A stretch of 64,000 bases of DNA, from positions 682,001 to 746,000 of the forward strand of contig NZ_CAKMMP010000001.1 of assembly GCF_927798175.1 (NCBI RefSeq). The letters are read 5' to 3'. The notes under the pieces are model-generated. The model was not told where the DNA came from. It was given only the letters and a program-made list of their open reading frames with translations, and made no database searches. The position numbers were made by a program, and so were the translations under genes. This document shows, one piece after another, positions 43,495-51,957 of the stretch (position 1 is its first letter; each line of letters starts with the position of its first letter). The DNA comes from Paenibacillus sp. JJ-223. Lineage in GTDB: Bacteria; Bacillota; Bacilli; Paenibacillales; Paenibacillaceae.

Positions 43495-43609
43495 CGTTGA
43501 TCTCATCGAAGAGCGTGAAGGCTTAAACAGTCATGAAAGAATGCGTCATGGTTATTCAGTATTTAGAATTAAAACGAAAAGAGCAGATCTGACGGTAATT
43601 GACCGTTGA
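43481..43609 (+). CDS. Possible small gene overlapping the AraC gene end
   Basis: TTG 43481 lies inside the last codons of the AraC gene with AAGGGGTGG 4-12 bp upstream, and a frame of 42 codons runs to TGA 43609. The peptide starts LKFVNVDLIEEREGLN and has many charged residues (a 35% Glu/Asp/Lys/Arg share by eye) and the end KRADLTVIDR. Overlap with a good ribosome site hints at coupled translation. No family is known; it could also be the frameshifted tail of the regulator. Confidence 0.3.
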   Translation: MKFVNVDLIEEREGLNSHERMRHGYSVFRIKTKRADLTVIDR

Positions 43610-43694
43610 ACTGCAGCAGTTGCGGGGTTGTTGAGTTTTCAACACAGGACTTCAAAGTGACCATTTTTTGAATGGGGTAAAGGGGAGAAGGATT

Positions 43695-43807
43695 ATGCCA
43701 AGCGTATTTCAAAATCAAGGCAAGCGATTAGTGATGCTTTTATGAGGCTAATGTCAGAAAAGGAATTCGAGAGCATCACGATTAATCAAATTGCGGCAGA
43801 AGCGTAG
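43695..43807 (+). pseudogene. TetR family regulator remnant, helix-turn-helix part
   Basis: After AGGGGAGAAGG, an ATG (43695) is followed one base out of frame by AKRISKSRQAISDAFMRLMS and EKEFESITINQIAAEA, then TAG (43805-43807). This is the first 37 residues of a TetR-type protein, where the next residues would be the recognition helix. So there is a one-base deletion after the start and a stop before the second helix; nothing further of the gene remains. Confidence 0.6.
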
Positions 43808-43877
43808 GTTGCTTATTGAGGTGAATTTAGATGGATTAAGAATGTATGTTCCGGTATGATTAAAATGAAAACAGCAG

Positions 43878-44453
43878 ATGTTTTATAGTTTTGTTTCGAT
43901 CGAAAAAAACAGTGAGGTGAGTAACATTACGGAACAAAGTAATATGCGAAAAGTAATCATTGAACTTTGGAATGAAGGGGATCTAGGTTTACTTCGCCAA
44001 TTAAATTCGCCAGAGATGACAGCGCACCTTGGAGGTCCAGAAACTGAGGAAAAACTCGTGACTCGTCATAGGCGCTATTGTGAAATCGCTGAAAGAGGAA
44101 CAGGACGAATGTTTAAGATTCTCCTATTTCCGAGTCTTGAGGTTGTTGGCAGTGTGGGCTATTGGGATCAGTCTTGGCAAGGAGAATCGATTTATGAGGT
44201 GGGATGGAGTGTTTTACCAGTATTCCAAGGCAGAGGGATCGCCACAGAAGCAACAGCAAAAGCCATAGCTTCGATCCATTCTGAAAAGAAACATGAATTC
44301 ATTCATGCTTTTCCTAAAATCAGCAATCCTGCTTCTAATGCCATTTGTCGCAAGCTCGGCTTCTCCCTTATTGGTGAATGTGATTTTGAATACCCTGTTG
44401 GTACCCCCATACGATGTAATGACTGGAGGTTGAGGGTCGGGGACGGAGTATAA
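43878..44453 (+). CDS. GNAT family N-acetyltransferase (RimJ/RimL type)
   Basis: The 191-residue frame begins at ATG 43878 without a strong ribosome site; the domain starts near residue 22, so GTG 43917 is possible. EVVGSVGYWDQSW, then YEVGWSVLPVFQGRGIATEATAKAI with the acetyl-CoA loop and NPASNAICRKLGFSLIGECDFEYP are typical of RimJ/RimL-like acetyltransferases, which modify ribosomal proteins or small amines. It converges on the MFS gene, with a shared terminator between. Confidence 0.85.
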   Translation: MFYSFVSIEKNSEVSNITEQSNMRKVIIELWNEGDLGLLRQLNSPEMTAHLGGPETEEKLVTRHRRYCEIAERGTGRMFKILLFPSLEVVGSVGYWDQSWQGESIYEVGWSVLPVFQGRGIATEATAKAIASIHSEKKHEFIHAFPKISNPASNAICRKLGFSLIGECDFEYPVGTPIRCNDWRLRVGDGV

Positions 44454-44461
44454 ATTCCAAA

Positions 44462-44495
44462 AAGCCCACGTCTTTGGTATAAGAGACGTGAGCTT
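44462..44495. terminator. Terminator shared by convergent GNAT and MFS genes
   Basis: AAGC-CC-ACGTCT (44462-44473) pairs with AGACGT-GA-GCTT (44484-44495), ten base pairs with a two-base internal mismatch. It lies between the convergent stop codons and may act both ways. Confidence 0.6.
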
Positions 44496-44538
44496 ACTAC
44501 ACATGGTGCCCGAGGTGTCTTTTTCTGCTATCATTTCA

Positions 44539-45915
44539 TTAGCTCGCTGCCTGTTTCTTAACGTTCTTTGCGCTTGGACTTATAGGCGCCCCGCTACGAA
44601 AACAGAGCCAATAGATGGTCCACACCCCCAAGACGACGAACGCCAATAATGTATACAAGTTGCTGTACACATATGAATCCGCGTAATCATAAAACGGATT
44701 GAGGCGAAAGGTCGCGCCTTGGTCGATGGCTTTTCCGTAAACCCCCGTTGCCACGGCGCCGGATATGAAATTTACCATCGAGAACAGTCCCATTCCGATT
44801 CCCATCTGTTCCTTGGGCAGTGTACCTGCTATCGTATTGGATACTGCAATTTGCATGAATATTTGCCCAACGTTCCCGAAAACAAGAAATAAAGCAACAA
44901 GCACGGGCGGCAAACCAGCAAAAAAAGACAGCAGTAAAAAATATGTCACGAGCAGCCCGCCGGCTAATGAAAATAACGCATTGTTTCCTCTGGAATCTGC
45001 CAGTCTACCCGCTTTTCGCCCCAAAATGGCCGCAACCGCAGCTCCAGGCACCATGGCAAACCCGATCAAATTCGGCGAAAGCCGGTGGACATCCGCCAGC
45101 AGCTGCGGAGTAAGAAAAGGTAGTGAGTAGCTTATAGCCATCACCACAAATGCAATGGTCAAGCTCAACGAAAAGCGGCTGTTTCGGAACAAGGCAGGAT
45201 TGACGAACGGTGTATCCGCCTTGGAAATGCGGAAAAGGAACAACAGCAAGAATACTGCGGCAAGAACAGCCGCTCTCCAATCCGAGAACGTAATCGCCAA
45301 CATAAGAGATGCTACAGTTCCCGCCAGCAAACCTCCCCCGATCCAGTCCAGCTTACCACCGTCCCCTTGTTCATCTCCGAGATATTTGCGATACAAAGGC
45401 AATGTAAAAACAAGAAGCAGCGGCAGGAAGAACAACCAGCGCCAATGGGCAAAGCTGACGAGCAGGGCGGATACGATCGGCCCAAGTGCATTCCCGATGG
45501 CCAAACCGCTCGCCGTTATTCCCAGCGCCCAGCCACGCCGTTCTGCCGGAATGTATCTTGCCGGAACGATCATCGCCGAGGCAGGGATGACCGCAGCTCC
45601 AGAAGCTTGCAGGACCCGGGCTATGATCACCATCCAATAGTCCTGGGAGATTAGCCCGATCAACGAACCGATGGAGAAAAGCACAAGGCCAAAGGTCATT
45701 AGGTTTTTCAGTTTGATCAGATCGGCCAACTTGCCATAGACTACAGAGCCAATAGCATAGACCAAAAGGTAAATGGCGGATACCCAGCTCACCTGCGAAT
45801 AGGACAAGCCGAATTCCTCTCCCATTTTGGGTAGCACAATATTAAACATGGTTGCGCTCATGGAGGACAGAATCAACGTGAAGGCGAGGATATACAATAG
45901 TTTTTTTACGTTCAT
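44539..45915 (-). CDS. MFS multidrug transporter, DHA2-like
   Basis: ATG 45915 has AGAAAGGGTG upstream. The 458-residue protein has about 14 membrane helices, as in drug:H+ antiporters of the TetA(L)/QacA type. The family's motif A is VVYGKLADLIKLKNL and motif C is SGLAIGNALGPIVSALL. Such antiporters use the proton gradient to export drugs. It is divergent from a LysR gene with 114 bp between, a usual pair in which the LysR protein controls the transporter. Confidence 0.9.
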   Translation of the reverse strand: MNVKKLLYILAFTLILSSMSATMFNIVLPKMGEEFGLSYSQVSWVSAIYLLVYAIGSVVYGKLADLIKLKNLMTFGLVLFSIGSLIGLISQDYWMVIIARVLQASGAAVIPASAMIVPARYIPAERRGWALGITASGLAIGNALGPIVSALLVSFAHWRWLFFLPLLLVFTLPLYRKYLGDEQGDGGKLDWIGGGLLAGTVASLMLAITFSDWRAAVLAAVFLLLFLFRISKADTPFVNPALFRNSRFSLSLTIAFVVMAISYSLPFLTPQLLADVHRLSPNLIGFAMVPGAAVAAILGRKAGRLADSRGNNALFSLAGGLLVTYFLLLSFFAGLPPVLVALFLVFGNVGQIFMQIAVSNTIAGTLPKEQMGIGMGLFSMVNFISGAVATGVYGKAIDQGATFRLNPFYDYADSYVYSNLYTLLAFVVLGVWTIYWLCFRSGAPISPSAKNVKKQAAS

Positions 45916-46029
45916 GGAAATCACCCTTTCTTTTAGTCACTCCGTATTTTATACTGTTAAATAAATAATGAAAAATATATATTTAGTCCACTATCCATAA
46001 CTTTTAGTGTATGAAAAGAAGGTGAAAAC

Positions 46030-46911
46030 TTGGAACTGCTGCAGCTTCACTATTTCCGCATAACAGCCAGATTGGGGCACATGACCAAAGCGGCAGAGCA
46101 GCTGCATATCGCGCAGCCCGCTCTCAGTAAGACAATATCCAGGCTGGAAGAGGATTTGGGCGTGCCATTGTTCGACCGGAGCAACCGTCAAATTCGGCTT
46201 AACGACTTTGGCAAAGCATTTCTTGCAAAAGCCGAGGCAGCATTGAGCTTGCTGGAGGAAGGACGGAAGGAAATCACGGATATGGCAGGGCTGGAACGGG
46301 GAACGATCGTAATTGCAACCAATACGCTGAATCGCCTTTCGCCTGCGCTGGCTGCTTTTCGCAGCCAGTATCCGGAGGTCAACTTCCGCATCAATCAAAT
46401 TGCGCCCGCAGCAACGTACAGTATCAAAGAGCAGCTAGAGGAGGGCAGCGTGGACCTCGCATTCGGGTCCCTGCCATCGCCGCAGCCAGGCATCTCCAAC
46501 CTGCCCGTGCTGTGGACGGAGGTATTTCTGGCTGTCCCGCGCGGACACCGCTTTGCGTACAGGGACAGCATTTCTTTGAAAGAGGTGGCAGACGAACCGT
46601 TTATCGAATACAAAAACGGCCATCCGTTCCGCGAAGTCAACGACGGAATTATAGAACGGGCAGGCATACAGCGGAACATCGTATGCGAGGTGGAGGAGCC
46701 CGCCGCTCTAGGCCATCTCGTCCAAGCCGGTCTGGGCGTAGCGTTAATTCCCGGCTGTAAAAGCGATGAACCTCCGTCCTACCCTTTACTCCGGATTGAA
46801 GGCGTGGAAAGTAGGCGGGCGTTTTCCGTTGCATGGAATGATGCGCGTTACCTGTCCCAAGCTGCGCGCGAATTTCAGCTGTTTCTAACTGATTTTTATG
46901 GAAAATATTAA
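46030..46911 (+). CDS. LysR family transcriptional regulator
   Basis: TTG 46030 follows AGAAGGTG. The 293-residue protein has the LysR helix-turn-helix FRITARLGHMTKAAEQLHIAQPALSKTISRLEEDLGVPLFDR (residues about 10-50) and an effector-binding domain with GSLPSPQPGISNLPV and AGLGVALIPG. It is divergent from the MFS gene and would activate or repress it by binding in the shared 114-bp AT-rich region (for example TTATACTGTTAAATAA at 45950-45966). Confidence 0.92.
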   Translation: MELLQLHYFRITARLGHMTKAAEQLHIAQPALSKTISRLEEDLGVPLFDRSNRQIRLNDFGKAFLAKAEAALSLLEEGRKEITDMAGLERGTIVIATNTLNRLSPALAAFRSQYPEVNFRINQIAPAATYSIKEQLEEGSVDLAFGSLPSPQPGISNLPVLWTEVFLAVPRGHRFAYRDSISLKEVADEPFIEYKNGHPFREVNDGIIERAGIQRNIVCEVEEPAALGHLVQAGLGVALIPGCKSDEPPSYPLLRIEGVESRRAFSVAWNDARYLSQAAREFQLFLTDFYGKY

Positions 46912-47745
46912 ATAATGTATAATTCTTCTTAAAATTAATTTGAACTAATAAGGAGAAAAATGAGCTATGTATACCATAAGGGGAGAAGGGCAAGATTATA
47001 TTTCTATTGGAGTCGCTATATTTAGCGGCTCTTTATCATAGTGGATATGTTCTTCTATGAGCTAAACACACTGAAGATTTTATTTAATAATGCAAATGGG
47101 TGGAGGTTAATGACATTCACATCGTTTACATAGGATACGCAAAAACGGTTATTACTGAATGGCAGGCATAACAACCTCTTAAAATTGATCGGATGCTTAT
47201 GTTTACTACCAAGTTAGAGATAGAATAACAACATTTTAACGAAAATATACGCAAAGTTTTTAAACATGACAAGGATGGTCGTTAGTTATTCCTTTAAGCT
47301 GAAAAAGTGAAAACTTAAAGTTAGAGTCTAGCCGTATACGTTTTCAAAGAGATAGAAGGCACATTGAGCGTGCATCATCTCCTTCCAAATGTATTTCTAT
47401 TCAGAAGTATTTTCATCAAAGTTGTAAATCAAAGCCGATCGGCACCAGATAACTGCGCGATATAGGCAAACCGAGCAAATCCTTAAGCGTCCGATCAGAT
47501 TATAGTTAGATTAAGGAAAGAGGACTATATGAGAGAGGTATTAATGATAGTGGAATCATTATAGGTCATTCATACATATATAGAAGAGCAAATGAAGGAA
47601 TGGAAGGTTTCGTTTTGGGGGTGGCCGTTGCGATTGTCAAAATATCAGGAGATTGTCACGATGGGGGGGCTATCGGGTACCGAAATCTCGCTCAAAGTCT
47701 TAAGCCTAAACGGGCGCTTTTCTGGAATTGTGAAGGTTTATTAAA
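46912..47745. other. Intergenic stretch with repeat copy 3 and decayed reading frames
   Basis: A strong ribosome site (AAGGAG, 46951) and ATG 46962 lead into only short frames broken by repeat copy 3, so a gene may have been cut here. From ATG 47529 a frame with one in-frame TAG (47562) continues to TAA 47742 (part: IHTYIEEQMKEWKVSFWGWP, then GGLSGTEISLKVLSLNG), a degenerate coding-like sequence without a known family. The rest shows nothing. Confidence 0.4.
46991..47030 (+). repeat. Dispersed hairpin repeat, copy 3
   Basis: Unit CAAGATTATATTTCTATT (46991) is followed by the stem-loop AGTCGCTA-TATT-TAGCGGCT (47011-47030). The stem is identical to copies 1 and 2; the loop is one base longer. 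Confidence 0.6.
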
Positions 47746-47823
47746 TTGAATAATGGAAGAATACGATGTACAATCTCTATTTTAGAGCATGGATTACATC
47801 ACATTAAAAGAATAAGCAAAAAA

Positions 47824-48210
47824 ATGGGGTCAATTTTTACGTTGAGCTTGTTGTGGGTGGCGCTGTTATTGACTCTGTTTTATCAAGGAGAAACGGTCCG
47901 TGTGTCGTTGTTATGGAATGCGGCCGGCATTGCCGGTATTGCTGCGGTAGTGTTCGGCGTGATGTATAACGCGCTTTGGAATCATTTGACGTTGAAACCG
48001 TTCTGGAACATCGCCATCTCCTCTACGCTGAACCTTATTGGAAGCATGGCTGCAGTATGGTTGTTCTCGAAGGAGATATTTGAACTCATCGCGCCGTGGT
48101 TCCCGGGAATGTGGCTCTTTTCCATCGTGCTGCACGTCATCGGCTTTTATTTTTATGTTAGAATAGACAGCAGGAAGAAAGCGGAAGAATTAAATAAAGT
48201 ACTGAAATAA
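47824..48210 (+). CDS. Small membrane protein of unknown function
   Basis: ATG 47824 (MGSIFTLSLLWVALLLTLFYQG) is a likely start because the first helix begins there, although TTG 47746 would add 26 residues with a charged head. The 128-residue product has four predicted helices: LSLLWVALLLTLF, AAGIAGIAAVVFGVMYNAL, IAISSTLNLIGSMAAVWLF and MWLFSIVLHVIGFYFYV, then a charged tail with DSRKKAEELNKVLK. No family was recognised. It has no obvious partner gene; a small frame follows 18 bp after it. Confidence 0.55.
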   Translation: MGSIFTLSLLWVALLLTLFYQGETVRVSLLWNAAGIAGIAAVVFGVMYNALWNHLTLKPFWNIAISSTLNLIGSMAAVWLFSKEIFELIAPWFPGMWLFSIVLHVIGFYFYVRIDSRKKAEELNKVLK

Positions 48211-48692
48211 GCGGGAAGGGACTTCGATGAACGAAGGGGATATATTGAGCTGTACGGATTGGACCCTCATCCTGCGTACCCGGGAACCGATCCGTCAGTT
48301 GCTGGAATATGGAGACAAAATTGGTATGTGGCGATTGTCGTGTACACTGTTTTGTCTTTTTTTGCGTGCAAAAAAAGGAGGCCCGTACGATAGGTAGTCA
48401 CTTTAAAACATTAAAAAGACGGTACAGAAATTGGAAGAAGAAACGAACAACGTTGTTTCCACTTCTTCTGTCTTTAAAATAAGACAATACAAAATTATAG
48501 TACGAAGAATACCTATAGACATTAAGCTACCCTGAAAATTATTCTGGTGTACCGACAGGGACATGGATGGCTAACGGGAAACGTTAGTTGAACAACAGCA
48601 AGGGCCAGTCTAAGACTTTAAGATCTAAAACTGGCCGTTGCTTATTATATGGAATCAGTCTAAACTAGTTTCTTCAACTTGAGGCAATGACT
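48211..48692. other. Stretch with an uncertain small frame and hairpins
   Basis: ATG 48228 (AAGGGACTTCG before it) opens a 54-codon frame (MNEGDILSCTDWTLIL...) to TAG 48392. A second frame in the same place reads IELYGLDPHPAYPGTDPSVA then a membrane helix WYVAIVVYTVLSFFACKKR. Which one is real, if any, cannot be told. AAAAAGAC/GTCTTT arms (48409-48477) form a long imperfect hairpin, and GCAAGGGCCAGT pairs with ACTGGCCGTTGC (48599-48651) as a terminator-like stem for either strand. Confidence 0.35.
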
Positions 48693-48960
48693 TCACTTTG
48701 AGACATGTGTTGGCACATTTGCATTCTGAGCGGCAGCTTTCAAGTTAATGGCGTAGCTGCTCGCAGGAAACGTCAGCGACTGATGAAATGAACCTTGAAC
48801 GCCATGTTGACTTCGAACAAATGCAGCCTGAACCCCGGCGGGTACTGGAGCAGAAGTTACGCTGCTGCCACCGCGCAACATCCTTGCCTAATCATTAAAG
48901 CTCCATCCAGCAACGATCCCGCTCAACGTGCCTGACGGATCGGTTAACCACAGGGGACTC
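48693..48960 (-). pseudogene. Remnant of a secreted glycoside hydrolase, C-terminal tail
   Basis: On the minus strand, SPLWLTDPSGTLSGIVAG and WSFND then TAG are followed in the same frame by MLRGGSSVTSAPVPAGVQAA, FVRSQHGVQGSFHQSLTFPA and SSYAINLKAAAQ before the stop at 48693. The second part is a typical end of an extracellular glycosidase beta-sandwich ('F.QSLTFP.YS...L.L'). The first part resembles a module start, so internal sequence is missing. It lies just downstream of the intact secreted hydrolase gene and may derive from a neighbouring duplicate. Confidence 0.5.
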
Positions 48961-48988
48961 AAAGCTCGAATTGGCGATATATGGGGTC

Positions 48989-51646
48989 TTAGGGGGTCTG
49001 TGGAAACGAAATTCGTACATCGTCAATAAAAGCCGTATTGTCACCTTGAGTCGTTGTGGCTACGAACTTGATCGTATGTTTTCCGCCAGCCGTCTCGAAG
49101 GGCTCTGTGCGGAAGGTCTGGAAGTTGCCGGATTCAGGCTGATACGAACCGATGATTTGATCATCGAAATAGATGTCAAAGGACTGGGTGCCGCCAAAGC
49201 TGGTGCGTTTGGCCGCCTTGAACGACATTTGGTACGTTCCCGGCTTGAAATGGATCGGCTGGCTTATCGTGCCGGAGACGCCGCCATCCGTTTTCAGATA
49301 ACCTGTCTGCACACCTTGGGGCGCGGCAGTGGCCTGGAATGCACCGTTGTTATGCTGCACGCCGGAGCGGCTGTCGAACACCCATCCGTTGGTCATAGGT
49401 CCCGGTCTGGCCGAAGTGGTAGCCGGTTTTTCAAAACCGGCGTTGAAGAGCGTGACTACCGGAAGCTCATCCGGAATTTCGGGGTTAACAAAGCATCGCT
49501 TGTCTACGCCCGGAATCGGATCGCCGAGAATGGCGCTTGTACAAGCAACGCCGTTTTCCTGAATGGAATAATTAAATAATCCGTCTGCACCGTAAGCGAC
49601 AACCGCTTTACCCTGAAAATAACACTCTCCACCGTTTTCGACCATGCACAGCTTATACCCGTCCGGTGCGCTGCTGATCTGTCCGATCTGATACAGGGAG
49701 GATACCGTGCCTGAGGGTTGCATACCATCTTTGAACGCTTTGGCTTTATAGAGTGCAAGTGAACCTTCGTTCAGCACAATCGGTCTGACATACAGGGAGG
49801 ACTGGGCCGTAGGTTCGCTGCCGTCTGTCGTATACCGAATTTGCGCTCCGCTCGTCGCCGTCTCCAGATAGAGCACTTCGGAGCTAGGGAATATGTGCCG
49901 ATCCAGGCTGAATGTTGGAACTTCGACTTTATCCGCCTGTGACGCAGGAAGGACGCGTACGAGGGCGACGCCATACGCCGATGGATCGGCCGTGCTGGTC
50001 GCGCGAACCGCAATCATCGTTTCATCCGTCACCTGTGGTGCCTGATATACGCCGCTGCTACGGTTAATGGTGCCGTTGTTTTGTCCAACGACGCTCCAAG
50101 TCACACTTCCGGTATTATCGATTACTTCTGCCCCAAGCGTGATAGAATCACCTGAGCGGACAGTAGGATTTACTTCATCCAGCTTGACTTGGGTCTCGGC
50201 AGGCCGGGTCGTGTAGATGATCACATTGTAATCTCCATCCACGTCGCGGTCTGTCAGCGAAGTTCCTCCTGGAAAGGTTGCTGCAACCGGAGGAAGAACC
50301 GCATTGGCTTCTTGAACAATATCGTTGTTGTATTCAAATTTACGGAACGTCTGGTTGACCGCAGTACTGCCAAAATCGAGCGTGATCTCTTTTTCCGTGC
50401 CGGCTTTGGCCTCTACGAGCACGGTATAATTGCCGTCGTCGCCTCTGAACGCCGCGGCGCGTACGTCGGTCGAACCGCCCGTATCCACAGCCAGAACCTC
50501 GCTGTGCTCAGGAATATAACGATTCAGCATGCCTGCGATATAAAATGTTTTGCGAGGAGTCAGCCCCAGTACCAGCGCATCCCACATCGTATATGTTCCG
50601 TTCGTTCCGCCGGTAGGATCATTGGTCCAAACCCCGTTTAACTGCCACATGAGAGCTGATTTCACGCCCATATTGGCGGTTTGAATGACCGAGTTTGCAT
50701 AACCCGCATCCCAATTGCTCGCCTGATCATCTGCCCAGCCGAATTCGGTCAGATGAAGCGGCTTGTCGCCGACATACTGTTTCCGCAACACAAAGGCATT
50801 CCCCAGTCCTTCGTACGATTCCCCATATACATGGAAGCTGTATCCATCGATGGCATCATCCGCATGTTGTTTCATGTACTCAATCCAAGCCGGAGCGCCA
50901 GTCTCTTCGGGACCCCAGATTTCGATCAGATCGCGTAGACCGTCCGCAGTCAGCCTGGCACTCGTTTTATTAACCATTTCGGCATAATAGGCTTTCTGGT
51001 CACCGGGAGCCTCAAAGTCCCAACTGCCGTTCGGTTCGTTATAAAACGTCAAATATTTCACGTTGTCGTAACCGCGGTTCAGTATCAACTCCTCCAGCAG
51101 GGCAGAGGCGGAAGCCGCATAAGCATCCAGGTCAGCAGGCGCACTTGTCCATGGATCTATCCCCGGAATGGTAAACCAGTCATGCACCGTTGATCCCACC
51201 TTCCAGCCAAAGTTCAGCTCGATTTCGGTTCCGGCAGCCTTGAAGGCGTCCAGGTATTTGTAGAAAGCTTTCATTTTGGCGCTGTCCCACGTATAGTTTC
51301 CTTTCACAGGCTCCATCCAGTCGATCTGAAACCACACTCTGGCCACCTTGGGCTGAATGGTCTGAATTCGCTTGTTGTCTACCTCCCAGTGGGCTTCCGT
51401 ATACCCGTATTGCGTTTGCCCAGGCATCAGGGCCGTGGGAATAGTGTTGACGCCAACGCCGAGAAAATCATCCTGAATCACATCATTCGTATCAATCGTA
51501 ATCGTGTGGCTGGTACGGTTAAGGTTCTGGCTCTGATTCTGATTGGCGTAAATTAGGGAAGGAGCGGGAGCAAACGAAGCGAGCATGGTGGATATAAGGA
51601 GCGGAATTCCCCATCGTGAAGCTAAACGACCGGATCTACTTTTCAT
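48989..51646 (-). CDS. Secreted multi-domain glycoside hydrolase (clan GH-A, GH39-like)
   Basis: The 885-residue protein starts with a signal peptide (about residues 1-35, ending PSLIYANQ). Residues 45-420 form a (beta/alpha)8 hydrolase of clan A: acid/base Glu204 in FYNEPNG and nucleophile Glu301 in LTEFGWAD, eight strands apart as in GH39 and GH5. Then come a small beta-domain with VKLDEVNPTVRSGDSITLGAEV (Ig-like), a CHB_HEX_C-type module around residues 590-660 (VPTFSLDRHIF, IRYTTDGSEPT) and a C-terminal binding module of about 150 residues (FNAGFEKPAT..., GSYQPESGNF). It would cut a plant or microbial polysaccharide outside the cell. A cre-like site lies 82 bp upstream. Confidence 0.8.
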   Translation of the reverse strand: MKSRSGRLASRWGIPLLISTMLASFAPAPSLIYANQNQSQNLNRTSHTITIDTNDVIQDDFLGVGVNTIPTALMPGQTQYGYTEAHWEVDNKRIQTIQPKVARVWFQIDWMEPVKGNYTWDSAKMKAFYKYLDAFKAAGTEIELNFGWKVGSTVHDWFTIPGIDPWTSAPADLDAYAASASALLEELILNRGYDNVKYLTFYNEPNGSWDFEAPGDQKAYYAEMVNKTSARLTADGLRDLIEIWGPEETGAPAWIEYMKQHADDAIDGYSFHVYGESYEGLGNAFVLRKQYVGDKPLHLTEFGWADDQASNWDAGYANSVIQTANMGVKSALMWQLNGVWTNDPTGGTNGTYTMWDALVLGLTPRKTFYIAGMLNRYIPEHSEVLAVDTGGSTDVRAAAFRGDDGNYTVLVEAKAGTEKEITLDFGSTAVNQTFRKFEYNNDIVQEANAVLPPVAATFPGGTSLTDRDVDGDYNVIIYTTRPAETQVKLDEVNPTVRSGDSITLGAEVIDNTGSVTWSVVGQNNGTINRSSGVYQAPQVTDETMIAVRATSTADPSAYGVALVRVLPASQADKVEVPTFSLDRHIFPSSEVLYLETATSGAQIRYTTDGSEPTAQSSLYVRPIVLNEGSLALYKAKAFKDGMQPSGTVSSLYQIGQISSAPDGYKLCMVENGGECYFQGKAVVAYGADGLFNYSIQENGVACTSAILGDPIPGVDKRCFVNPEIPDELPVVTLFNAGFEKPATTSARPGPMTNGWVFDSRSGVQHNNGAFQATAAPQGVQTGYLKTDGGVSGTISQPIHFKPGTYQMSFKAAKRTSFGGTQSFDIYFDDQIIGSYQPESGNFQTFRTEPFETAGGKHTIKFVATTTQGDNTAFIDDVRISFPQTP

Positions 51647-51957
51647 CTCAGCTCTCCTTTTTCATGGTTTACCGCAAAGGTCAATCCATGAGGTGGTTTC
51701 ATGTCAGTCGACTTGCGGCACTTAAAATGATAGCGTTTACAATAAAAGTCAGATTTGAATTATCCATTGAAACGGTTGAAAAAATAGCGGCTGAGGTTGA
51801 ACAAAACGAAGCCGGGTTGAACGATTCTGCTCGGTAAAGGCCCTTTACGAAAACAAATGTGCATTTTATGCTTTTCATTAGAGAGTGATTCGTCAGAAAC
51901 ATGAATGCTCGCCATAGCAACGCCCATGGAACTGTAAAACAGGGAGGGTCCAATAAC
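51647..51957. other. Divergent control region between the two hydrolase genes
   Basis: About 310 bp without a supported gene separate the secreted clan-A hydrolase from the GH140-like gene. It holds the cre-like site at 51728-51741 and AGGGAGGG before ATG 51958. An open frame from 51616 with 73 codons has no ribosome site and is rejected. Confidence 0.5.
51728..51741. promoter_or_regulatory. Candidate CcpA-binding cre site
   Basis: TGATAGCGTTTACA differs from the cre consensus (TGWAANCGNTNWCA) at one place. It sits about 82 bp from the start of the clan-A hydrolase gene and 216 bp from the GH140-like gene, so it could mediate glucose repression of one or both. Confidence 0.5.

Noticed and set aside
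48971..49579. A 202-codon plus-strand frame at the end of the clan-A hydrolase gene
   Set aside because: It lies antisense to a clearly coding binding module and lacks a ribosome site.
51616..51837. A 73-codon frame in the control region before the GH140-like gene
   Set aside because: No ribosome site; it starts inside the clan-A hydrolase gene on the other strand and overlaps the cre-like site.
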